This document shows positions 6,846 to 14,353 of a stretch of 47,419 bases of DNA, in pieces. The DNA lies in contig CALRGT010000006.1 of assembly GCA_943358095.1 (NCBI GenBank), positions 1-47,419 of the forward strand, read 5' to 3'. Below the pieces are notes generated by a model. The model saw only the letters and a program-made list of their open reading frames with translations, did not search any database and was not told the origin of the DNA. The stretch's first letter is position 1. Each line of letters opens with the position of its first letter. Origin of the DNA: an uncultured Candidatus Saccharimonas sp. (lineage in GTDB: Bacteria; Patescibacteriota; Saccharimonadia; Saccharimonadales; AQU-01). Made by a program: the position numbers and the translations under genes.

Positions 6846-9029
6846 ATGCTTAATTCACTTACTGAAGGTCTAAACCCTGAACAACAAAGAGCCGTGCTGA
6901 CTACAGAAGGTCCGCTACTTATTCAGGCCGGAGCTGGGTCTGGCAAGACCAAAACTTTGACTCATCGTATAGCACACATAATAGCTAGTAATAAGGCGAC
7001 TCCGTATAACATTCTGTCAGTTACCTTTACTAATAAGGCCGCCAAGGAAATGCGCGAAAGAATTTATGGGCTCATGCAGGGACTAGAACATAAAAGAACT
7101 TACGAGCAGGTTGATGAAGTTCAGGTTCCGCGTAATTTTATGCCATATATGGGAACATTCCACAGTATATGTGTAAAAATATTGCGTCAAGACGGCGAAC
7201 ATATAGGTATTCCGCGCACCTTTGTTATTTTTGACGAATCTGATCGCCAGACTGCTGTTAAACAAGCTAGTCGACGGTTAATGTTAGACGAAAAAAGCTT
7301 CCCGGCTAGGCTATTGTCTGGGTTGATTAGTGGCGCCAAAAATGAACTAATCCCACCAGAAAGATACTCTGGTAATAGTCCGGCAGAGACTTCGGCAGCC
7401 CAAGTTTATCCAATATACGAAAAGATTTTGCGAGACGCTGGTGCATTAGACTTTGACGATCTAATAGGTAAGACTGTTAAATTATTGCAAGACAAAGAAG
7501 AGATAAGGCAAAAGTGGCGAAACCAATTCAGCTACGTAATGATAGACGAGTATCAGGACACTAACACTGCTCAGTATAAATTAGTAAAATTACTAGTTAG
7601 TGACAAGCACAACATTGCTGTAGTGGGTGACGATTGGCAGAGTATTTATAGTTGGCGAGGTGCTGATTTTCGTAATATCTTAAATTTTGAGAAAGATTAC
7701 CCTGGCACTGCGATTATTAAATTAGAGCAAAATTATCGTAGCACCAAGAATATTCTTGATGCCGCTCACTCGGTAATTACCAAAAACCACCAGCGCTCTG
7801 ACAAAAAGCTTTGGACATCTGAAGAGGCGGGTTTGCCAATACAAATAGTTCCGGTTAGTAGCGAGAGGGCGGAGGGTGAAGCTATTATTCGACGGATACG
7901 AAACGGGGTAGATTCTGGACAAAGACGCTATAACCATTATGCAGTTTTGTATCGAACAAATGCTCAAAGTCGTTCCATAGAAGAAGCCTTTATTCATTAC
8001 GGTATTCCGTATCGAATTGTTGGTGGCGTGAGATTCTACGATCGTAAAGAAATTAAAGATTTAATGGCTTATTTGCGCTTAATATTCCAGCCTGAAGATC
8101 GCATAAGTTTTGAGCGAATAGTAAATATTCCTACCCGTGGTATTGGTGGTAAATCTGTCCAAAACTTTTTGTCTTGGCAGCTGTCACAGGGGCTAACATT
8201 GCTGAGCGCACTTGGTAGTGTTAATGATTGTGAGACTCTTACGCCAAGGGCCAAAAAAGCATTATTTGAACTTGGCGAAATGATTGAAAGTTTGAGAGAG
8301 GTCATGGTTGATGCTAGTGTTACCGGACTTATCGATACTTTAATCAGGAGAATAGATTATTTTCGTTTTCTGGATGATGGTAGTTTGCAGGGTGAATCTA
8401 GGCAAGAAAACGTACGTGAACTAGTCAGTGTTGCTAAGGAATATCAGGATCTAGGATTAGACGGATTTCTAGAGGAAGTTGCGCTAGTTAGCGACCTTGA
8501 TAATGTGCAGTTTGGTAATAATGTCGTAACGCTAATGACACTACACGCTGCGAAAGGTTTGGAGTTTCCTGTTGTGTTCATGGCAGGAATGGAAGAGACG
8601 ATATTCCCGCATTCTAGAGCTCTTTATGACCAGTCAGAGATGGAAGAGGAGAGACGGCTTTGTTATGTTGGTATGACCAGAGCTATGACGGAACTTTACA
8701 TGCTACACGCTAGTAGTCGTATGCTTTATGGTGGCGTTCAACACAACCCACCCTCAAGGTTTTTGAGTGAAGTAGAAGGTGATGTTCAAACCGGAAGTTC
8801 ACTAGAGCTTGGCTTATCTGGTGGAGCTCTAGGTTCTCAGTTCTCGGCCTCTAGCGCGCCTGCAGAGCCACGATATGTTCCTGATTTGAATGAAGGTGAT
8901 AGTGTTAAACATCAGCTATTTGGTGTTGGTACTATCATGGAATTGAATGGCGAAGAAGCGGTTATATACTTCAAGGGAAAGGGGACGAAAAAGCTAAATA
9001 TTGGCTTTGCTCCTCTAGAAAAACTTTAG
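6846..9029 (+). CDS. pcrA: UvrD/PcrA-family DNA helicase
   Basis: This superfamily 1A 3'-5' DNA helicase of about 727 residues is used in nucleotide-excision repair and in clearing proteins from DNA. The motifs follow in order: LNPEQQRAV (Q motif), GAGSGKTKTLTHR (Walker A), SVTFTNKAAKEM, GTFHSICVKILR, DEYQDTN (Walker B), VVGDDWQSIYSWRGAD (the family has Q for the D after GD in many members), LEQNYRST, LMTLHAAKGLEF, and EEERRLCYVGMTRA. The C-terminal Tudor-like tail (GDSVKHQLFGVGTI to LNIGFAPLEKL) is typical of PcrA. A TAAACT box at 6833-6838 lies just before the ATG at 6846. An earlier in-frame start at 6819 would place that box inside the gene. UvrA and UvrC are elsewhere in this window. Confidence 0.93.
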   Translation: MLNSLTEGLNPEQQRAVLTTEGPLLIQAGAGSGKTKTLTHRIAHIIASNKATPYNILSVTFTNKAAKEMRERIYGLMQGLEHKRTYEQVDEVQVPRNFMPYMGTFHSICVKILRQDGEHIGIPRTFVIFDESDRQTAVKQASRRLMLDEKSFPARLLSGLISGAKNELIPPERYSGNSPAETSAAQVYPIYEKILRDAGALDFDDLIGKTVKLLQDKEEIRQKWRNQFSYVMIDEYQDTNTAQYKLVKLLVSDKHNIAVVGDDWQSIYSWRGADFRNILNFEKDYPGTAIIKLEQNYRSTKNILDAAHSVITKNHQRSDKKLWTSEEAGLPIQIVPVSSERAEGEAIIRRIRNGVDSGQRRYNHYAVLYRTNAQSRSIEEAFIHYGIPYRIVGGVRFYDRKEIKDLMAYLRLIFQPEDRISFERIVNIPTRGIGGKSVQNFLSWQLSQGLTLLSALGSVNDCETLTPRAKKALFELGEMIESLREVMVDASVTGLIDTLIRRIDYFRFLDDGSLQGESRQENVRELVSVAKEYQDLGLDGFLEEVALVSDLDNVQFGNNVVTLMTLHAAKGLEFPVVFMAGMEETIFPHSRALYDQSEMEEERRLCYVGMTRAMTELYMLHASSRMLYGGVQHNPPSRFLSEVEGDVQTGSSLELGLSGGALGSQFSASSAPAEPRYVPDLNEGDSVKHQLFGVGTIMELNGEEAVIYFKGKGTKKLNIGFAPLEKL

Positions 9030-9046
9030 ATCTTAGCTCTACGCTT

Positions 9047-9075
9047 TTGTTTAGCGGTGTTTACTTTGATACAAT
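9047..9075 (+). promoter_or_regulatory. Promoter of the DUF348-G5 gene (TTTGTT - 17 - TACAAT)
   Basis: TTTGTT (9047-9052) and TACAAT (9070-9075) are separated by 17 bases. Transcription near 9083 gives a leader of about 66 bases, longer than for most genes here. Confidence 0.4.
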
Positions 9076-9082
9076 GTAGTAA

Positions 9083-9148
9083 CTAAAGAGGCAGTTTGGT
9101 GGCAGATACCAAATTCCGTAATTCCTAGGCCCTTAGTGGCTAAAATCT
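9083..9148 (+). promoter_or_regulatory. Structured 5' leader of the DUF348-G5 gene
   Basis: A perfect 6-bp hairpin TTTGGT/ACCAAA (9095-9100 with 9108-9113, loop GGCAGAT) is followed by a second imperfect hairpin TAGGCC/GGCTA (9126-9142) ending seven bases before the start codon. No Shine-Dalgarno is obvious. It matches no riboswitch class I recognise. Confidence 0.3.
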
Positions 9149-10423
9149 ATGAAGATATTCAAGAAAAAATACATCAAAGGCAATAAAAAAGGATTTATTT
9201 TGTTGCGCCACCATCCTTTTATTGTTCCTGTGCTGACTTTCTTGGTTTTGTTTAGTGTTACTGCAGCAGTATTCGTGCTGACTGGTGGTGAATCTCTTAA
9301 GCTTGCTAACTCACACTCAGTAATAGTTACGCACGATAGGGTCAAACAAACTGTACCGACTCAAGCAAGTAATGTTGGGGAGCTCTTAAAGAAGCTAAAT
9401 ATTGTCTTGAACGAAGGTGATATCGTCGAGCCTGCCGTTGATTTTCCTATCCTAGAAGACAATTTTAGAATAAACGTTTACCGTGCTCATCCAGTTACTA
9501 TCGTAGATGGAGACCACAAAGTGCTGGCATTTAATGCCGCCGCTACACCAAGATCTATCGCAGCTAAAGCAGGTATTACAGTTTATGCAGAGGATGGCAT
9601 TACTTCGCAACCATCTGACGATATTATCAACGAAGCAATTATCGAGAAAATAGTAATAGACAGGGCAGTGGCAGTTAATTTAAACCTTTACGGTACGCCT
9701 GTAACTATCAGGAGTCATGCCAATACGGTTGGTGATATATTGGCAGAAAAAAATGTTAAGCTCGCGAAAGATGACGTGGTGACACCTAATGCTTCAACAC
9801 CAATAACTTCAGACATACAAGTTTTTGTAACTAGAAACGGTACACAGATATCTACTATTGAAGAAATTGTCGGTTTCGAGACTCAAACCGTCGACGACTC
9901 TAGCCTTTCATTCGGAACAACTGCAGTACGTCAAAATGGCGTTGAAGGTAAAAGGCTGGTTACTTATCAAATAAATCTAGTAAATGGTGTTGAGGTGTCG
10001 CGAGTAAAAATACAAGAAGTTACAGCACTCACTCCAATAAACAGGATTATTGCACGAGGTCGAGCTATCTCTATACCTGCCGACAAGACGGAGATAATGG
10101 CTGCAGTTGGAATAGCCCCGTCCGACTACCCATATGTCTATTATATTATTAATCACGAAAACGCATTATGGTGTCCAACTAGGTGGCAAGGTCAATTTAC
10201 TTGCCCATCATACTATGCAGAAAAGTACCCAGGCGCAGAAACAGTTACGACTTTAGGATATGGACTATGTCAGTCTACGCCAGCGATTAAAATGTCTTCG
10301 GCAGGAGCTGACTGGCGTACTAATGTGGTTACTCAGATGAGGTGGTGTACTGATTATGCGATGCGTCGCTACGGTACTTGGGAGGCGGCCTATAATTACT
10401 GGGTTGCTCATCGAAATTGGTAA
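9149..10423 (+). CDS. Secreted/anchored DUF348-G5 protein with C-terminal lytic-transglycosylase-like domain
   Basis: The 424-residue protein has a basic N-terminus and one membrane helix (about 24-44) that anchors it outside the cell. Three DUF348 (ubiquitin-like) repeats follow at about 57-98, 108-150 and 170-225. A G5 domain comes next (about 232-308; the GKRLVTY, NGVEVSR and IIARG motifs are visible). The C-terminal ~100 residues resemble the aggregation-promoting-factor / lysozyme-like domain: HENALWCPTRWQGQ, GYGLCQSTP and SSAGADWRTNVVTQ are visible. This architecture is like YabE and resuscitation-promoting factors, which cut peptidoglycan. Four cysteines in the last domain could form disulfides. 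The cell-wall role is inferred from the domain set. Confidence 0.85.
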   Translation: MKIFKKKYIKGNKKGFILLRHHPFIVPVLTFLVLFSVTAAVFVLTGGESLKLANSHSVIVTHDRVKQTVPTQASNVGELLKKLNIVLNEGDIVEPAVDFPILEDNFRINVYRAHPVTIVDGDHKVLAFNAAATPRSIAAKAGITVYAEDGITSQPSDDIINEAIIEKIVIDRAVAVNLNLYGTPVTIRSHANTVGDILAEKNVKLAKDDVVTPNASTPITSDIQVFVTRNGTQISTIEEIVGFETQTVDDSSLSFGTTAVRQNGVEGKRLVTYQINLVNGVEVSRVKIQEVTALTPINRIIARGRAISIPADKTEIMAAVGIAPSDYPYVYYIINHENALWCPTRWQGQFTCPSYYAEKYPGAETVTTLGYGLCQSTPAIKMSSAGADWRTNVVTQMRWCTDYAMRRYGTWEAAYNYWVAHRNW

Positions 10424-10452
10424 GATGCTTTCGTTATAAACTTCTAAACTGC

Positions 10453-10458
10453 TACAAT
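10453..10458 (+). promoter_or_regulatory. -10 box (TACAAT) of rsmA
   Basis: TACAAT is 9 bases before the ATG at 10468, so the transcript should begin at or within about 3 bases of the start codon (leaderless). This supports ATG 10468 over the in-frame GTG at 10462, which would fall upstream of the predicted transcription start. Confidence 0.55.
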
Positions 10459-10467
10459 TAAGTGTAT

Positions 10468-11289
10468 ATGAGGAAAGATATCGACACAGCTTATGCGAAA
10501 GTTTCAATCGGCCAGCACTGGCTAGATGACGAGCGGTCACTAGAAGCTATGTGTGCAGGGGCAGACATTAAGGCTGGCGATCATGTGCTAGAAATCGGTC
10601 CTGGCCATGGCACACTTACCAAGAAGTTGATAGATCGAGGCGCCTTTGTGACTGCCGTAGAAATAGACCTTGACCTGACTTATGAACTAAAGGGTAAGTT
10701 TAGTGGCGATAATTTTCGACTTTATGTCGGCAGCATTCTTCAGTTTGACTTCAATACACTACCTAAAGGATACAAAGTTGTCGCTAATATCCCATACTAC
10801 TTAACTAGTAATTTACTTAGACTGTTGTGTGAGAGCACTAATCCATTTTCGTTTGCGTCATTGCTTGTACAAAAGGAAGTAGCCGAAAGAGTTGCAGCAA
10901 AGCCTGGAGATATGAGCTTGCTTAGTGTTAGCGTGCAGTTTTATTGCAATACTGGAGTAGGCCCTGTGGTTCCTGCCAAGTTGTTTTCTCCGCCACCAAA
11001 AGTCGACTCTCAAATACTATTGCTTGAATACACCGGTCCGAAATTTGTAGATGTAGATCGTAAACAGTTCTTCCAGCTAGTTAGAGCGGGCTTTAGTGAA
11101 CGACGCAAAAAGTTGATAAATTCTCTCAGCGGGGGCTTTAATATATCGAAAAAAGACGCCAAATTATTATTAGAGACTGCAGGAATTGATCCTCATAGGC
11201 GAGCACAAGAGTTGTCCTTGATTGACTGGCACAATCTGTATAAGGTAGTGCAGAATTCAAAAGCTCCACCCGCACAAATATATACTTGA
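10468..11289 (+). CDS. rsmA: 16S rRNA (adenine1518-N6/adenine1519-N6)-dimethyltransferase
   Basis: RsmA/KsgA dimethylates two adjacent adenines in the 3' hairpin of 16S rRNA during small-subunit maturation. The 273 residues match the family. The motif I region (VLEIGPGHGTLTKKLID), the acidic residue in VTAVEIDLDL, motif IV NIPYYLTS and the late PPKVDSQILLLE segment are visible, and the C-terminal helical part (about 190-270) is complete. A canonical member rather than an Erm-type 23S methylase is favoured by length and by the VNI(P)YY context, though Erm enzymes share these motifs. It is followed by a separately promoted MarR regulator. Confidence 0.92.
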   Translation: MRKDIDTAYAKVSIGQHWLDDERSLEAMCAGADIKAGDHVLEIGPGHGTLTKKLIDRGAFVTAVEIDLDLTYELKGKFSGDNFRLYVGSILQFDFNTLPKGYKVVANIPYYLTSNLLRLLCESTNPFSFASLLVQKEVAERVAAKPGDMSLLSVSVQFYCNTGVGPVVPAKLFSPPPKVDSQILLLEYTGPKFVDVDRKQFFQLVRAGFSERRKKLINSLSGGFNISKKDAKLLLETAGIDPHRRAQELSLIDWHNLYKVVQNSKAPPAQIYT

Positions 11290-11314
11290 CGTGTTAAGTA
11301 TTAATATATAGAAT
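11286..11314 (+). promoter_or_regulatory. Strong promoter of the MarR-MFS operon (TTGACG - 17 - TAGAAT)
   Basis: TTGACG (11286-11291) and TAGAAT (11309-11314) have ideal 17-base spacing. The start of transcription falls about 2 bases before the ATG at 11323, predicting a leaderless regulator mRNA. The -35 overlaps the rsmA stop codon region. The promoter is AT-rich enough for a MarR operator, but no clear long palindrome is seen. Confidence 0.6.
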
Positions 11315-11322
11315 TATTCGGT

Positions 11323-11781
11323 ATGAGGCCCATTAATAATACTGGCTATCTTATGCAGAGATTATCTTTTCTGCTAGCTCGTCAGTCGGATCAAATACTA
11401 CAAGAACAATTAGGAATTGGTCATTCACAGTTTAAAATTTTGATGGTGTTAGGCTGGGATCCAAATATTGGACAAAAGTGTATCGCTGACAAGTTGGGCC
11501 AGACAGAGGCAGCTATAAGTCGCCAGATTAAGTTGCTTAAAGAGCTTGGCATGTTAACGAGCGAAATTAATCAGACTAATCGCCGAGAGCATATAACAGT
11601 GCTGACAGCAAAGGGGCAGAGGCTGACCGACAAGGCGTTGGAAGTGCTGAACAGTTATCATGCACCAATGTTTGAGCTATTAAGCGACAAACAGAATGAA
11701 CGATTGCACGAAAGTTTATCGATAATGCACGAGTACGTATGCAGAAACGAAAAACCGGGCATCAAACACGGACTTGAATAA
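11323..11781 (+). CDS. MarR-family transcriptional regulator
   Basis: The 152-residue protein has the winged helix-turn-helix layout of MarR repressors. An N-terminal dimerisation helix (about 1-30) is followed by LGWDPNIGQKCIADKLGQTEAAISRQIKLLKELGML-type HTH helices around 45-85, a wing containing NRREHITVLTAKG, and C-terminal helices. It is the first gene of a two-gene unit with an MFS exporter 24 bases downstream, the classic arrangement of a drug-responsive repressor controlling its exporter. The ligand cannot be read from the sequence. Confidence 0.9.
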   Translation: MRPINNTGYLMQRLSFLLARQSDQILQEQLGIGHSQFKILMVLGWDPNIGQKCIADKLGQTEAAISRQIKLLKELGMLTSEINQTNRREHITVLTAKGQRLTDKALEVLNSYHAPMFELLSDKQNERLHESLSIMHEYVCRNEKPGIKHGLE

Positions 11782-11805
11782 AAATAATAGAGGATAGGGA
11801 TAAAA

Positions 11806-13095
11806 GTGGAAAAATTGAAGAGTAACCTTAATAGTCGTCTAGAAAAAAAGGCGCTACCAATAGTAATATTGACCATCTTTTTAGATGTGCTCGGTGTTGG
11901 TATATTGATGCCAGTATTGCCGCAATTAATATTTAGAATATTTGAGCCAGCTGGCTACAGCTACCACACATCTCTAATAATTTTGGGTTGGCTGACAGCT
12001 ATTTATCCATTGATGCAGTTTTTGTCTACGCCAATTCTTGGTCAGCTAAGTGACAGGTACGGCCGTAAGTCTATACTTGGATTCAGCCTTTTTGGTACAG
12101 CAATAGGCTACGCCTTGTTTGCCATAGGTATTATCACCAAGAACATTCCTCTGTTATTTTTCGCTCGAGCTATGGACGGTATAACTGGTGGAAACTTGAG
12201 TGTTGCAAGGGCTGTAATTGCCGATGTTAGTCCTCCTGAAAAGCGAACCAAGAACTTTGGTTTGATTGGGGCAGCATTTGGTTTTGGATTTGTTATGGGG
12301 CCATATATTGGAGCCCGATTAGCAGCTCCAAACGTTTCATTTTTTGGTCTACTTAATACGCCGCACTGGTTTGGTCCGGCAGTTCCATTTTGGTTCACTG
12401 CAATTCTGAGTGTTGTTAACACGCTGTTAGTCCTATTTATTTTGCCAGAAACTCACAAGCACATTAACACTAAGCTCAAAATGGCATGGACTAAGTCTAT
12501 AGACAACATTCGACACGCCGCTGCTCACCCATCCCTTAGGATAATTTTTGCATCTGAATTCTTGTTCTGGGGAGGCTTCACCTTCTTTACTACATTCTTC
12601 CAGATTCTGTTGATTCAAAAACTCGGCTTTAAGGTTAACAATGTTGGAGATTTCTTTGCTTATATCGGTGTATGTATTGCGTTAACGCAGGGATTATTAA
12701 CACCAAGACTCGCCAAGCGCTTTACCAACCAACAGATTCTTAGGGTTAGTATTCCAGGTTTAGGTTTTGCATTATTTCTACAGACATTGCCACACAACAC
12801 TACTCAGCTATTGATGGTCGCTCCATTCATTGCTCTATTTAATGGTCTAACTATGGCTAACATCTCGGCGCTAGTTAGTCTTTCTGCTGACAAGAAAATT
12901 CAGGGTGAAGTTCTTGGAATCGAAGCTAGCGTTCAAGCTTTGGCTCAAGCCATACCGGCAATTATTGCTGGCTACATTGCGGTACTTGGTGTTAGCGTGC
13001 CTGTAATAGTCGGCGGGTCAGTAGTTCTTGCTGGTGGGTTAGTATTTAACTTGTTCTACCGTTCGGCCAAAACTCCGGTTAGTGACGCTACGTAA
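11806..13095 (+). CDS. MFS drug-efflux transporter (TetA/multidrug DHA1-like)
   Basis: This 429-residue integral membrane protein of the major facilitator superfamily has about twelve hydrophobic segments. It carries the loop 2-3 motif GQLSDRYGRKSILG and an early LDVLGVGILMPVLPQL segment typical of DHA1 (TetA-like) proton-driven exporters. The MARAMDGITGGNLSVARAVIADVSPPEKR-type region contains the R..G motif found in exporters of helix 4-5. Translation appears to start at GTG 11806 after a GAGGATAGGG purine-rich site. The upstream MarR gene suggests substrate-induced export. Tetracycline-family resistance is possible but not shown. Confidence 0.88.
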   Translation: MEKLKSNLNSRLEKKALPIVILTIFLDVLGVGILMPVLPQLIFRIFEPAGYSYHTSLIILGWLTAIYPLMQFLSTPILGQLSDRYGRKSILGFSLFGTAIGYALFAIGIITKNIPLLFFARAMDGITGGNLSVARAVIADVSPPEKRTKNFGLIGAAFGFGFVMGPYIGARLAAPNVSFFGLLNTPHWFGPAVPFWFTAILSVVNTLLVLFILPETHKHINTKLKMAWTKSIDNIRHAAAHPSLRIIFASEFLFWGGFTFFTTFFQILLIQKLGFKVNNVGDFFAYIGVCIALTQGLLTPRLAKRFTNQQILRVSIPGLGFALFLQTLPHNTTQLLMVAPFIALFNGLTMANISALVSLSADKKIQGEVLGIEASVQALAQAIPAIIAGYIAVLGVSVPVIVGGSVVLAGGLVFNLFYRSAKTPVSDAT

Positions 13096-13101
13096 AAGCT
13101 A

Positions 13102-13131
13102 TAGACATAAGCAGTGTTATTCTGGTATAAT
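13102..13131 (+). promoter_or_regulatory. ssrA: Promoter of ssrA (TAGACA - 18 - extended TGG-TATAAT)
   Basis: TAGACA (13102-13107) and TATAAT (13126-13131) are 18 bases apart, and a TGn extended -10 precedes the hexamer. Transcription near 13138 leaves about 22 bases to be trimmed before the mature 5' end. Confidence 0.6.
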
Positions 13132-13159
13132 ATACTTACTGTCGTAAGGCGGTATATGT

Positions 13160-13550
13160 GGGGCTGAATTTAAGCTCGACGTCGGTCCTTCTCGGTTAGA
13201 TCAGCAGGTCGCTTGCTTAGCGTTATAGGGCAAAATTGTAATTGCAAACGCTTTTACTCGCGTACGAGATTTTGTAGCTAGTGCTTTTGCACCAAGCGCA
13301 ATGTTCGCCGGCGCAACAGCTTAAGTTACGACTTAATGCCGTGCCACGCAAGACGCCAAATATTGTAATGGTACGCCAAATCATTTGGCCGCTCATTATC
13401 GATAATCCGTAGATAGTGCTAAGACTTTCGGATTAAACGCTCTGACTTTTTGATTGTTTCTATGTCAGACGTATTCAAACAATCTACACCTGTAGGATAG
13501 ACTAACTGTTAGGCTAACGGACGCGGGGGCGGTACCCGCCAGCTCCTCCA
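13160..13550 (+). ncRNA. ssrA: Transfer-messenger RNA (tmRNA)
   Basis: tmRNA rescues stalled ribosomes and adds a degradation tag. The 5' GGGGCTG pairs with CAGCTCC at 13540-13546, forming a seven-pair acceptor stem with the G3-U70 wobble that alanyl-tRNA synthetase reads, and CCA is encoded at 13548-13550. The TCGACG block after the 5' end is the usual tmRNA D-loop-region sequence. The tag reading frame begins at the conserved GCAAAC (13244) and runs 26 codons, starting ANAFTRVRDF and ending FAGATA, to TAA at 13322. A perfect hairpin TTAAGT/ACTTAA (13321-13336) sits on that stop. Two oddities are the T-loop, which reads GGCGGTA rather than a TTCRANY form, and the discriminator base, which is T rather than A. 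Confidence 0.88.
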
Positions 13551-13558
13551 TAGTAAAC

Positions 13559-13585
13559 ACCTCACTTTAAAAGAGTGGGGTTTTT
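13559..13585 (+). terminator. Rho-independent terminator of ssrA
   Basis: ACCTCACT pairs with AGTGGGGT (one T-G pair) around a short A/T loop and is followed by a run of five T residues, nine bases after the CCA end of tmRNA. Confidence 0.8.
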
Positions 13586-13634
13586 GCTTTTTATGAGTAG
13601 ATAAAATCACTACATTTTAAGAATATTTGATAAG

Positions 13635-14279
13635 ATGGTTGTAATGGATAAGTCTTCACAAAGAGAACATAATATTCGCTCACTAGCTTGGGGTCTGACA
13701 GTGCTTGTAGCATTTGTGGCGATAATTGGTTGGGGTCAAAGCTTGCAATGGCAACTAGATAGCTTGTCGACCTATCAAATCTTTCCACTACTCGGTCTTG
13801 TTGCTTTTAGTCTGCTGTGGTCGCATTATATGGTCGGAGCTTTGCAGCGCTATTTAAAGCTCGACCACGCGGTTTTCAAAAATTATTACGAACTGACTGG
13901 TTATGCTGTACTGTTGGCGATTTTGCTTCACCCCGGACTACTGATCTGGCAGCTCTGGCAAGATGGTGTTGGGTTGCCGCCAAACAGCTATCTAACATAC
14001 GTTGGCAAAAGCATGCACGCTACGGTGATTTTAGGTACTATAAGCCTTGTGCTGTTTTTAGCTTACGAATTACGACGGATTTTTGGTAACAAAAGCTGGT
14101 GGAAATTTATAAGCTCAGCTTCTGACATTGGTATGTTGCTGATTGTGGTTCACTCATTACGACTGGGATCTCAACTACAATATGGCTGGTTACAGACAGT
14201 ATGGTATTTTTATGGAATTAGTCTAATCATAGCGCTAATTTATAAATACCTACATCGTCAACCACAAAAATCTCTGTAA
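13635..14279 (+). CDS. Ferric-reductase-like transmembrane protein
   Basis: The 214-residue protein has about six membrane helices. Histidines placed within helices (SHYMVG, LLHPGL, MHATVILG, VVHSLRLG) match the haem-coordinating pattern of the ferric reductase-like / cytochrome b561-like superfamily (FRD domain). It lacks the FAD and NAD binding domains of full ferric reductases, so it resembles the membrane partner of a YedZ/MsrQ-type system. An MsrP-like partner is not nearby. The start may be ATG 13644 rather than 13635, because a TAAGAT -10-like box at about 13630 would give a leaderless transcript there. The electron donor and acceptor are unknown. Confidence 0.7.
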   Translation: MVVMDKSSQREHNIRSLAWGLTVLVAFVAIIGWGQSLQWQLDSLSTYQIFPLLGLVAFSLLWSHYMVGALQRYLKLDHAVFKNYYELTGYAVLLAILLHPGLLIWQLWQDGVGLPPNSYLTYVGKSMHATVILGTISLVLFLAYELRRIFGNKSWWKFISSASDIGMLLIVVHSLRLGSQLQYGWLQTVWYFYGISLIIALIYKYLHRQPQKSL

Positions 14280-14298
14280 GTTTCTAGACTTTATTCTA

Positions 14299-14304
14299 TA
14301 TAAT
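14299..14304 (+). promoter_or_regulatory. -10 box (TATAAT) of metG
   Basis: A consensus TATAAT lies 50 bases before the metG ATG, giving a leader of about 42 bases that contains an AAGG Shine-Dalgarno-like site close to the start codon. Confidence 0.45.
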
Positions 14305-14353
14305 ATTGGCTTTAAAACTTCTATCAGAACAACAAACAAGGTAAACTAATAAT

